A stretch of 25,457 bases of DNA, from positions 1 through 25,457 of the IMG/VR virus record IMGVR_UViG_3300021373_000887. One strand, given 5' to 3'. The position numbers and the translations under genes are program-made. Positions 13,032-19,802 of this stretch are shown here, in pieces (the stretch's first letter is position 1; each line of letters begins with the position of its first letter). The notes beneath the pieces were generated by a model, which was given only the letters and a program-made list of their open reading frames with translations, made no database searches and was not told where the DNA came from. This stretch comes from a virus.

Positions 13032-13796
13032 TTAGGCATCAGCTAAGTTTTCAAAAAGCCCCAGCAACGCCCAAAATGGGCTGTTGGTGTTGCCATCTGC
13101 TAGAGCTTTGAACGCCTCTATGCTTATGATATGTTCGCCGTATTTCTTAGGCAATTTTACCTTATATTCACCGCCACAACATAAACAAGCGTTATTGACT
13201 ATCTCGTATAATCTCTGCTTGTTTAGTCTTAGGCTATGGTCACAGCTCTGCTGTTCTGTGCCTTCGCATACTAGGTTAATCATTCTGCATACGTCTTTAG
13301 GAAGACCAGCCAAACTAACTGCTTGAGTCGGAAATTTGCCGATTTTCTTCACGATACCATCAAGCGTTTTCTTTAGCTCTGGCGTTGCTATTGTCGCTGT
13401 CATTTGACCAGTTAAGCCTATAGCTGTTGCCATCTTCTTAAACTCTTTTTTATGTCCGTGCTTGTTGTCGTCGATAGCGTGGATTAATTCGTGAGCTAGA
13501 ACGTCAAGAACTCTTGAGCTGTTTTTTGCGTCAGTCGTAGAGATGTTTAGAGTTATCATATTAACGCCGTGTGCTATGTCTGAGCGATAGCAACAGCCGA
13601 GCGTGTGGTTTTTATCACCTCTGCCCGTCATAGAGCCAACGTTTATGCGTAGCTTTTTCGGAACTTGTAGCTTAGCTGGTGCAAACACTCTTTTTTGTAG
13701 CTCTTGCGTAGCTTGTTCTAACCATTGTGAGATTTTTATTTCAAGGTTCTCAACCTTTACCTGTGCGTTTTTGGTCGCCACCACTTTTGCTTTCAT
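13032..13796 (-). CDS. SprT-like zinc metalloprotease family protein
   Basis: 254 residues. HELIH (102-106) followed by GHKKEFKKMATAIGL (114-128) gives the HExxH...GH..F layout of SprT-like proteins, common in phages. The downstream half carries a cysteine group (near 169, 176, 184 and CLCC at about 204-207) that may form a zinc ribbon. SprT/Spartan relatives act on DNA-bound proteins; here the role is inferred only. First gene of the leftward arm, behind the promoter at 14065-14092; start preceded by AAAGGAAACAC. Confidence 0.75.
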   Translation of the reverse strand: MKAKVVATKNAQVKVENLEIKISQWLEQATQELQKRVFAPAKLQVPKKLRINVGSMTGRGDKNHTLGCCYRSDIAHGVNMITLNISTTDAKNSSRVLDVLAHELIHAIDDNKHGHKKEFKKMATAIGLTGQMTATIATPELKKTLDGIVKKIGKFPTQAVSLAGLPKDVCRMINLVCEGTEQQSCDHSLRLNKQRLYEIVNNACLCCGGEYKVKLPKKYGEHIISIEAFKALADGNTNSPFWALLGLFENLADA

Positions 13797-14064
13797 GTGT
13801 TTCCTTTGTGTGTTGTTAATCTTAAAAGCTCAATCAATATAATATATTTTACACTTTGTACAAACATTTTTTTTTGTCGTCATAGAATCGGCGTAAATCT
13901 GGGGCTCTGGCTTAGGCTGTTTAAACAATCCAAACTATAAATCTGGGGCTGGCAATGTAGGTATTATATAGGCTGTTTAAACGGCTTATATATATACTGC
14001 TGGGTCTGGCTTGGGTCTTGGAATAGATACTATATATAATTTTCCATGCGTGAGAACGGGCTGT

Positions 14065-14092
14065 AATATAACAATATATAAAGACTTGTCAA
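14065..14092 (-). promoter_or_regulatory. Leftward promoter for the SprT-like gene
   Basis: TTGACA (14092-14087), 16-bp spacer, TATATT (14070-14065, five of six consensus positions). About 270 bases separate it from the gene start, a long leader that includes both GTTTAAAC copies at 13918 and 13974. A weaker leftward TTGACA/TAACTT pair stands at 14415-14443. Confidence 0.5.
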
Positions 14093-14486
14093 GTGGTGCT
14101 AGGTCTCCGTCGGTAGAGAGTAGCTAGCTATGGTCTGCAATAATTATAATAACATAAGAAAAAAAAATAAAGCTTGACATTGTCAAATAGTTGTAACTCT
14201 AACAATATTAAGACTTAAACCGAATCTCAACGAACTTTTACAATTCCTAACTTGAAAAAGACTGGGGGGGCTATTGAAAAAAAAGAACTCCACACAAAGT
14301 TATAAAATTTTTTAGTTTTTTCTGGTGTCTGGAAGTGTTGATATTGTTGAACTTAGGGAATCGGCTAACTAACTAACTATACTAGCTAGTAGGTTTGTAG
14401 AGTTATCCTAACCTAAGTTAAGGAAAAAAACGCCTGATGTCAAGTACAAAGATGCTAAGACTTAAAAATATATTATAATTTTTTTC

Positions 14487-14513
14487 TTGACTTTTTCCAA
14501 TCTATGGTATTAA
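14487..14513 (+). promoter_or_regulatory. Rightward promoter candidate for the structural arm
   Basis: TTGACT (14487-14492) with TATTAA at 14508-14513 (15-bp spacer) or TTAAGC at 17 bp. It would start transcription next to the ATG at 14522. Another rightward TTGACA is at 14174-14179 but lacks a good -10. Confidence 0.4.
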
Positions 14514-14521
14514 GCTCTTAT

Positions 14522-14656
14522 ATGTTCAAAGGACCAAATGGAGCAGGTAAAGGGGATAAACCAAGACCTACCTCTATATCTAGAAAAGAATACGACAAAC
14601 GCTGGGATAAAATCTTTAAAAAGAAAAAGGATAACAATGTCAAAAGAAAAAAGTAA
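14522..14656 (+). CDS. Small basic phage protein with GKGDKPRP motif
   Basis: 44 residues. GAGKGDKPRPTSISRKEYDK followed by RWDKIF matches a widespread small phage protein family of unknown function with G-K-G-D-K-P-R-P and a W-D-x-I-F end. No ribosome site precedes the ATG, and the predicted promoter would place the transcript start within a few bases of it, so it may be leaderless. The next gene starts inside its 3' end. Confidence 0.7.
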   Translation: MFKGPNGAGKGDKPRPTSISRKEYDKRWDKIFKKKKDNNVKRKK

Positions 14657-14963
14657 TGTATTAACAGCATTAGGTATTATTACAAAAGAAAACGTAAAGC
14701 AACAATATGATAACTGGTGTCGTTATAAATCTATGCATCATGCAAATATATTAGACCATGATGAATTAAATGGAAGATTATTAGATGTTATTACAGATGA
14801 AGAATTAAACATAGCAATAGAAGTAACTACTCAATCATTTTCTCGCTACATCAGTTCGTTAGAAGATGCATATATAACTTCTATGCTAAACTTAATAATA
14901 GAAACAAAAAAATACAACATGGAGGAAACTAATGCCCATCAAGAAACCGAAGAAACCGAGTAA
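14637..14963 (+). CDS. Small helical protein, unknown function
   Basis: 108 residues from the ATG after AAGGATAACA; a longer in-frame extension upstream would overlap the previous gene in full and is less likely. All-helical and acidic at the end (ETNAHQETEETE). First of a row of small genes before the terminase. Not recognised. Confidence 0.65.
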   Translation: MSKEKSNVLTALGIITKENVKQQYDNWCRYKSMHHANILDHDELNGRLLDVITDEELNIAIEVTTQSFSRYISSLEDAYITSMLNLIIETKKYNMEETNAHQETEETE

Positions 14964-15153
14964 AAAAGAACTAATATACCACATAGCCCTCTTAAGAGAT
15001 AATATGTTTAAATTGACTGAAAAAACAATGTTACTAGAATCAGTCATTAATAAATATATAGAAATGAAGAAAGATACGAAAAAATTTAATAAATATTTAC
15101 TAGACCAAATTGAGGGAGCTAAGAATGAAAAAACTAAAGAAGCTAAAAAGTAA
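14932..15153 (+). CDS. Small basic coiled-coil protein
   Basis: 73 residues, ATG after GGAGGAAACTA, overlapping the previous gene by 32 bases and the next by 29. Proline/lysine start (MPIKKPKKPSKK) and a long charged helix with leucine repeats. Unknown function. Confidence 0.65.
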   Translation: MPIKKPKKPSKKELIYHIALLRDNMFKLTEKTMLLESVINKYIEMKKDTKKFNKYLLDQIEGAKNEKTKEAKK

Positions 15154-15472
15154 AACAATGATGCTTCCTATAAATGGTCATAATTATAGTATTAGGTTTA
15201 TATCTGGTGCGAAAGTAGACCTAGGGTCTATGGACTCAGAAATACTAGGAGCAATATCTATGCGTAATTGTGAAATAGTATTAGAACATGATATGAAAGA
15301 CAGTAAGCTGCTAGAAGTATTAATTCATGAAGTATTACATGGGATAACACATGGAAGCAGTTTAGACATGACAGAAACACAAGTACAAGTATTAGCAAAT
15401 AGTTTATACCAAATGGGTTTTGGTGACTATTTATGGAAAAAAGCAGGAGGAAAGTATGATTCCAAACTATGA
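15125..15472 (+). CDS. HExxH putative metallopeptidase
   Basis: 115 residues, start at 15125 with GAGGGAGCTAAGA. LLEVLIHEVLHGITHGSS (about 77-94) holds HEVLH, a zinc-peptidase motif, followed by LDMTETQVQVLANSLYQMG, where a downstream Glu or His could be the third ligand. Layout recalls small phage relatives of the ImmA/IrrE or minimal gluzincin type. Second HExxH protein in the window; unrelated in the rest of the sequence to the SprT-like one. Activity is predicted from the motif only. Confidence 0.65.
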   Translation: MKKLKKLKSKTMMLPINGHNYSIRFISGAKVDLGSMDSEILGAISMRNCEIVLEHDMKDSKLLEVLIHEVLHGITHGSSLDMTETQVQVLANSLYQMGFGDYLWKKAGGKYDSKL

Positions 15473-15785
15473 TGCAATAATAAAAAAAGCAAAAGCACTA
15501 TGCGACGATAAGAATACAGACTATGCACAGGTACAAGAACCGTTTTCTAACTTTGAAATGGTAGAAGCGTTGAAGATATGTGATACATCAACTGGCATTC
15601 TTGTTCGTATCTCTGATAAAATAGCTAGAATATCTAATCTATTGAAGAAAGACGGAGAAAGAGCTGTTGCTGAAGAAAAGGTAGAAGACACAATGCTAGA
15701 TTTAATAAATTATAGCGTAATACTATTGAGCCATACGATGTACAGCAAACAGTATGACTCAGAAAACGGAGAAAGAAATGATTAA
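15456..15785 (+). CDS. Nmad1/DUF1599-like, nucleotide pyrophosphohydrolase-type protein
   Basis: 109 residues, ATG after AGGAGGAAAGT. Conserved blocks are DDKNTDYAQ (17-25), GILVRISDKIAR (47-58) and VEDTMLDLINYSVIL (76-90). This pattern matches DUF1599 (nucleotide modification associated domain 1), an all-alpha group related to MazG/dUTPase hydrolases. It may act on nucleotides; the substrate is not known. Overlaps both neighbours. Confidence 0.7.
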   Translation: MIPNYDAIIKKAKALCDDKNTDYAQVQEPFSNFEMVEALKICDTSTGILVRISDKIARISNLLKKDGERAVAEEKVEDTMLDLINYSVILLSHTMYSKQYDSENGERND

Positions 15786-16521
15786 TCCAGGTAAAATATT
15801 AGAACACAATACAAAGAAGTCAAAAGTAAACCTACATTGTCTTACTGACATCCATGTAGGGAGCAAGGTATTTGATAGAAGTCTATTTCTAAAAGCAGTA
15901 GAAATGATAAAAGATGACCCAAATGCACTTTGGTTTGGAAATGGTGATATGTTGGAGTTTATTCCACCTAATTATCATATACCAGAAGGCGACCAGCTGT
16001 TTGATAACAACGAACAGTACGCTCAATTTGTAAAAATGATACGACCTATCATGAATAAGTGTGTGTTTTTACGTGGTGGTAACCATGATACGCTCCGTTC
16101 TGTGAGATTAGCAGGAATTGATATAATTCGTGTGCTATGTGACGACCTTGAAGTACCATATTACCCATTTCCAGGGTATGCAGTGATTAATTACAAGCAT
16201 AATCGCTTCACATTTGCAAGTGGACATGGTAAAAGTGGTGCTAAAAACGGAGATATGGAGCTAATTAGGCTTAGAAACATCTTTCCAGACGCTGATATGT
16301 ATTATTTGGGACATAACCATCAATTATACGCTAAACCAGTAGATTCTTTTGAAATTATGCAAGATAGCGAAGAAGTAAAAAGACAATGGTTCGTGCGTGG
16401 AGGTTCTTTTATAGGATATGCTGAATATGCACGCTATGCTATGTTTGAACCACAAACAAAAGGATGGGTAGAAATCAGATTAAGTGATAAAGACCCAGAA
16501 TACATCGTTCACCGTAAATGA
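15778..16521 (+). CDS. Calcineurin-like metallophosphoesterase
   Basis: 247 residues, ATG after GGAGAAAGAA. All metal-binding motifs are present: DIHVG (24-28), GNGD (54-57), GGNHD (100-104), SGHG (148-151) and GHNH (178-181). It could be a phage DNA phosphatase or nuclease related to SbcD/Mre11 folds, or a nucleotide phosphatase. It sits between the Nmad1-like gene and the terminase, with ATGA coupling to the latter. Confidence 0.85.
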   Translation: MINPGKILEHNTKKSKVNLHCLTDIHVGSKVFDRSLFLKAVEMIKDDPNALWFGNGDMLEFIPPNYHIPEGDQLFDNNEQYAQFVKMIRPIMNKCVFLRGGNHDTLRSVRLAGIDIIRVLCDDLEVPYYPFPGYAVINYKHNRFTFASGHGKSGAKNGDMELIRLRNIFPDADMYYLGHNHQLYAKPVDSFEIMQDSEEVKRQWFVRGGSFIGYAEYARYAMFEPQTKGWVEIRLSDKDPEYIVHRK

Positions 16522-17312
16522 AACAAAGAACTATAAAAGGTAAGGAGCACTTTGTATACGACAATATCAACGAGCTCAGGCAGGCTATGCCATTACAAGA
16601 CGTGCTAACCGAGTGGAGGAATGCCCCTATAGGCTCATGGACCTTAACAGATGATGGGCAGGTTTGTGAGGTGTTAGAGCGTGGGACAATCAACAACGAA
16701 CGTTACGTACGCACTGCGATTGGTATGTTTAACTGTGCTCCTACCGTAAAAATGGAAGGCGAACTAAGAGAGAGTATTTACAAGTTTAGTGGTAAGAACT
16801 CTAATACAGTATTTAAAGAAAGAGAAAAGCCTACAAAGAAAGAATTTTTATTTGCTAAGTATATTGCGAAAGGCGACGGAGTAATAGACTCGTTTAAACG
16901 AGCTTATCCTCAAGCTAAGTCAGAACAGTATATTAAAGAGCAAAGTAGTATGTTGTTGAAAACAGAAAGGATGCAAACATTGATTGATAAAGAAATACAA
17001 AAGATATTAGATAAAACAGAGATTACCCCTGAATATCTATTATTAAAAACAAAAGAGATTGTAGATAATATTGAAGCCAGAGATAGCGATAAGATTTCGT
17101 CGCTAAAGATGCTAATGGAAATATCAGGTCTATTAGGTAAAAAAGAACAGAAAACAGAATCTATTGCATTGTTTAAAGGTTTTAGCCCTGAACAACTAGC
17201 AGCATTGGAGGGGAAAGATGTCAAAAAAATTGCGAGCCAAGAACGAGAAGTTTTTGAACTGCCAGATGTGCGAGAGGAAAGTGAAGGTTCAGAAGTCGCC
17301 GATAACGTATAG
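16518..17312 (+). CDS. Terminase small subunit, with extra N-terminal domain
   Basis: 264 residues. Residues about 104-150 (PTKKEFLFAKYIAKGDGVID followed by SFKRAYPQ) give the Terminase_2-type HTH, recognising packaging DNA. Residues 1-95 form an additional beta-rich domain not usual in the small subunit. The C-terminus is acidic. One of only two rightward-arm CGTTTAAACG copies lies in the HTH coding region (16891-16900), read Phe-Lys-Arg. ATGA overlap with the metallophosphoesterase; its last 95 bases also encode the next gene. The large subunit follows at once. Confidence 0.78.
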   Translation: MKQRTIKGKEHFVYDNINELRQAMPLQDVLTEWRNAPIGSWTLTDDGQVCEVLERGTINNERYVRTAIGMFNCAPTVKMEGELRESIYKFSGKNSNTVFKEREKPTKKEFLFAKYIAKGDGVIDSFKRAYPQAKSEQYIKEQSSMLLKTERMQTLIDKEIQKILDKTEITPEYLLLKTKEIVDNIEARDSDKISSLKMLMEISGLLGKKEQKTESIALFKGFSPEQLAALEGKDVKKIASQEREVFELPDVREESEGSEVADNV

Positions 17313-17454
17313 TGACTTTTTGTTGAATACTATCATGGATATACCTATGGATAAATACATTACTGTTGATTGTGCCTGTCTTTGTATGTATGACGAAGAT
17401 ATGGATTTAATAGGATTTAGCAAGGAGTTTATTGAAAACAATGGAAAAGCTTAG
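17218..17454 (+). CDS. Small cysteine-rich protein overlapping the small terminase gene
   Basis: 78 residues, ATG after GGAGGGGAAAG, overlapping the terminase small subunit by 95 bases in the +1 frame. CQMC (15-18) and CACLC (around 52-56) could bind zinc. Good ribosome site and the position between the two terminase subunits support it; role unknown. Confidence 0.6.
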   Translation: MSKKLRAKNEKFLNCQMCERKVKVQKSPITYSDFLLNTIMDIPMDKYITVDCACLCMYDEDMDLIGFSKEFIENNGKA

Positions 17455-19006
17455 TATATCTGATAAGGAGAAGCTGTTACATAAAGCTTCTAAGGATTTA
17501 ATACTGTTTGGTAAGTTATTTTTACCAAATGATTTTTTACATAAATCAGCATCACCTCCTTTTCATTATGACCTTGGTAAAAAATTAATTAGTACAAAAC
17601 CTGGAGCACGTATCTGTAATGTGCTTCCAAGAGGTTTTGGAAAATCAGTATTAATGAAAGCTGCTATAATGCATAAACTATGCTATACTCCACAAGACCA
17701 GTCTATGTTTATGGCGTGGGTAGCTGAAGAACAGGGTCAGTCTATTGACCACGTAAAGTATATACGTTCACATTTAGAAACAAATCAAGCTATACGACAC
17801 TACTTTGGAAATCTATGTGGTGGTGATGAAGGCAAGAGATGGACCGAAAAAGACCTTATAACGACAAAAGGGCATCGTATTATAGCTAAAGGTACTTCAC
17901 AGCGTCTAAGAGGGCGTGCAGAGGTAGATACACGATATACTGGTATTATCTTAGATGACTTTGAATCAGAGTTAAACACAAAGACTGCTATACGTAGAGA
18001 TGAGATTAAACAATGGATTGTATCTACAGTATACCCATCACTAGAAGAAAGCCCTGGAAAAGAAGGGTGGATATGGTTATCAGGAACGATTGTACATTAT
18101 GACGCATTCTTACAGAATATTGTAGATGGATGGAAAGATGCAGACAAAAAGAAAAAGAAATACCCATGGGATTTAACCTTTATTAGAGCTATTGAAGATG
18201 GAAAGCCTGCATGGGAAGAACAGTTTCCTCTCTCTAAACTTAATCAGAAAAGACAAGAATACATAGAAGCAGGGAAAATTGACAAGTTCGCTCAAGAATA
18301 TTTAAACGACGCTAGAGATGCTGCTTCTGCTTCTTTTAAAATGGATAATATACACTACCATAGTTATGACTTCCACACAGATGGACAGTTTACTTATCTG
18401 AAAGATGAAAAAGAAATGATACCTATTTACACATATATGGGAGTAGACTTAGCACATACGGCATCAAGTACATCAGACTACCAAGTAATTGTAGTGATGG
18501 GAATAGATGCAAACAAAAATAGATATGTTATAGACTATTACCATGATAAGATACCAGCATTTGATATGCCAGAGCAAATACTAAAGATGGCAAGAAAATA
18601 TTCACCGATACGTAGATGTGCTGTAGAAACAGTAGGTGCACAGGAAATGGTAAGAGATATGGTAGAACGTATGGCTAGAAAAGAAAAAAGACTACTTCCT
18701 GGTATTAACAAGGGGGTAAGACCTCCACATGGTATAAAAAAAGAAGACAGGCTAGAGATGTCCTTGGGTAGTGTTATCAATTCTAAGAAGCTTTACATAC
18801 GAAAAGAACACTCTGAGCTAATAGATGAAATCTTTGAATTTCCTAAAGGAAAGCATGATGACTTGCTTGATGGATTGTATTATGCAGATTTCTTTGCAAA
18901 GCCTCCTAGAAGTAAAGCTATTCAAAACGATGAGTACGAAAGACCTGATGATTTTCCTACGCAAGCACGTACAAAAATAAATTGGATGACAGGATTAAAA
19001 ATATGA
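17441..19006 (+). CDS. terL: Terminase large subunit
   Basis: 521 residues from the ATG at 17441 (AAGGAG eleven bases ahead; an in-frame TTG at 17432 is a weaker choice). ATPase: Walker A PRGFGKSV (63-70), Walker B LDDFESE (171-177). Nuclease: YMGVDLAHT with Asp336, and HDDLLDGL (472-479) with the last catalytic aspartates. It pumps DNA into the procapsid and cuts concatemers. Followed by ATGA overlap with the lysozyme-like gene. Confidence 0.93.
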   Translation: MEKLSISDKEKLLHKASKDLILFGKLFLPNDFLHKSASPPFHYDLGKKLISTKPGARICNVLPRGFGKSVLMKAAIMHKLCYTPQDQSMFMAWVAEEQGQSIDHVKYIRSHLETNQAIRHYFGNLCGGDEGKRWTEKDLITTKGHRIIAKGTSQRLRGRAEVDTRYTGIILDDFESELNTKTAIRRDEIKQWIVSTVYPSLEESPGKEGWIWLSGTIVHYDAFLQNIVDGWKDADKKKKKYPWDLTFIRAIEDGKPAWEEQFPLSKLNQKRQEYIEAGKIDKFAQEYLNDARDAASASFKMDNIHYHSYDFHTDGQFTYLKDEKEMIPIYTYMGVDLAHTASSTSDYQVIVVMGIDANKNRYVIDYYHDKIPAFDMPEQILKMARKYSPIRRCAVETVGAQEMVRDMVERMARKEKRLLPGINKGVRPPHGIKKEDRLEMSLGSVINSKKLYIRKEHSELIDEIFEFPKGKHDDLLDGLYYADFFAKPPRSKAIQNDEYERPDDFPTQARTKINWMTGLKI

Positions 19007-19575
19007 GATTTCGCCCATTGGGTTGTTTTAAATTACAGAGGGTTATGGTATCTGAATATAAAATAGAAGATTACCTAGGCTACTTAAAAAGGGTAGAAGG
19101 GTACGCAAACAAAGTAGGGGACAGATTTTTTCCATACGATTCACCTGAAGGTGGATTAAAAACTATTGGGTATGGATACAAGCTAAAAACGCTTGAAGAA
19201 CAGAATACATTTGAAAAAACAGGTTTAAGTGAAAAAGAGGTAGAAGACCTCCTATGGCATGAAGCACAAGTATCTTTATTAAAAGCAAAGAACTACTGTC
19301 TTAGTAAGAATGCAAAATGGACTGAAGTAGACGATAGGCTGAAATACGCCTTAGCTGACTTCTGTTTTAACTTGGGAGGATTAAAAAAGTTCCCAACTAC
19401 TGCAAAACATTTAATAAAAAACAATGTTGAAGGTGCAATAGAGGATGACCCAGGTAGACCAGGCTTTAAGCAGTATGAGAGAGTGTTTGTAGATACAGAA
19501 GGTAAAAGACAAAAGCTTGGTAGAAATAAAGAATTTTACAATGAGTTTTTAAAACCATATATGGAGAAAGCATGA
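19003..19575 (+). CDS. Phage lysozyme, GH24 (T4 lysozyme-like) family
   Basis: 190 residues from the ATG at 19003 (ATGA overlap, AGGA eight bases upstream); ATG at 19045 is an alternative. LKRVEGY holds the likely catalytic Glu32, and the SPEGGLKTIGYGYK block (47-60) is the conserved region with the GH24 T-x-G-Y-G signature. The C-terminal lobe (ALADFCFNLGGLKKFPTT) is also typical. It hydrolyses peptidoglycan; being between terminase and portal it may be an endolysin or a virion lysozyme. No signal peptide. Confidence 0.78.
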   Translation: MRFRPLGCFKLQRVMVSEYKIEDYLGYLKRVEGYANKVGDRFFPYDSPEGGLKTIGYGYKLKTLEEQNTFEKTGLSEKEVEDLLWHEAQVSLLKAKNYCLSKNAKWTEVDDRLKYALADFCFNLGGLKKFPTTAKHLIKNNVEGAIEDDPGRPGFKQYERVFVDTEGKRQKLGRNKEFYNEFLKPYMEKA

Positions 19576-19802
19576 AAATAGATACACAAGGTTTAGGTAG
19601 AAGACTTTACAATTTTACCAATAAAAAAACAAAAGACTTTATGAAAAGATTTACTGTCAAATCTGAAAACGAAAGAAGACAGCAGTATAATGCTCAAAGA
19701 GATGCAGGTAAAGTAGATTATGTACCATCAAGAGGCGTGATGAAACAAGAAAAAGCTATCAAGGAAGATAGAAAACGCAGACAACAAATGAAGGTTAAAT
19801 AA
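19572..19802 (+). CDS. Small basic protein before the portal gene
   Basis: 76 residues, about one third Lys or Arg, helical, ATGA overlap on the left and TAATG on the right. Tight coupling to the portal suggests a virion or assembly role, but no family is recognised. Confidence 0.65.
   Translation: MKIDTQGLGRRLYNFTNKKTKDFMKRFTVKSENERRQQYNAQRDAGKVDYVPSRGVMKQEKAIKEDRKRRQQMKVK

Larger units (their letters stand above)
885..13983. repeat. Dispersed GTTTAAAC palindrome family (20 copies here, 22 in the window)
   Basis: Copies of the 10-mer start at: 885, 2463, 4720, 6202, 6646, 7563, 8157, 8789, 9268, 9888, 10383, 10588, 10924, 11592, 12193, 12280, 12802, 12989, 13918, 13974, with two more at 16891 and 24409. 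Thirteen are CGTTTAAACG, eight TGTTTAAACG, one TGTTTAAACA. The TGTTTAAACG form clusters near the origin-like region and often continues GCTCT or GCTGT. With about 33% each of A and T, one copy of the 8-mer would be expected in 25 kb. Confidence 0.95.
13797..14521. other. 725-bp divergent promoter region with repeats
   Basis: No convincing gene on either strand. It separates the two transcription directions. Contents: two copies of TAAATCTGGGGCT (13894-13906, 13938-13950), each followed by a GTTTAAAC copy preceded by GGCT (13918-13927, 13974-13983); a 28-bp imperfect palindrome around the second (13965-13992); TTGACATTGTCAA, itself palindromic (14174-14186); CTAACTAACTAACTA (14366-14380); and TTGACA/TTGACT boxes in both directions. 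A second origin or a regulatory switch is possible. Confidence 0.6.

Noticed and set aside
13603-13842. Cysteine-rich plus-strand frame opposite the SprT-like gene
   Set aside because: Shadow of the metalloprotease gene; no ribosome site or sensible hydrophobic pattern.
885-13983. CRISPR-like array from the repeated 10-mer
   Set aside because: Spacing is irregular (56 bp to over 2 kb) and copies lie inside genes; there are no uniform spacers or cas genes.
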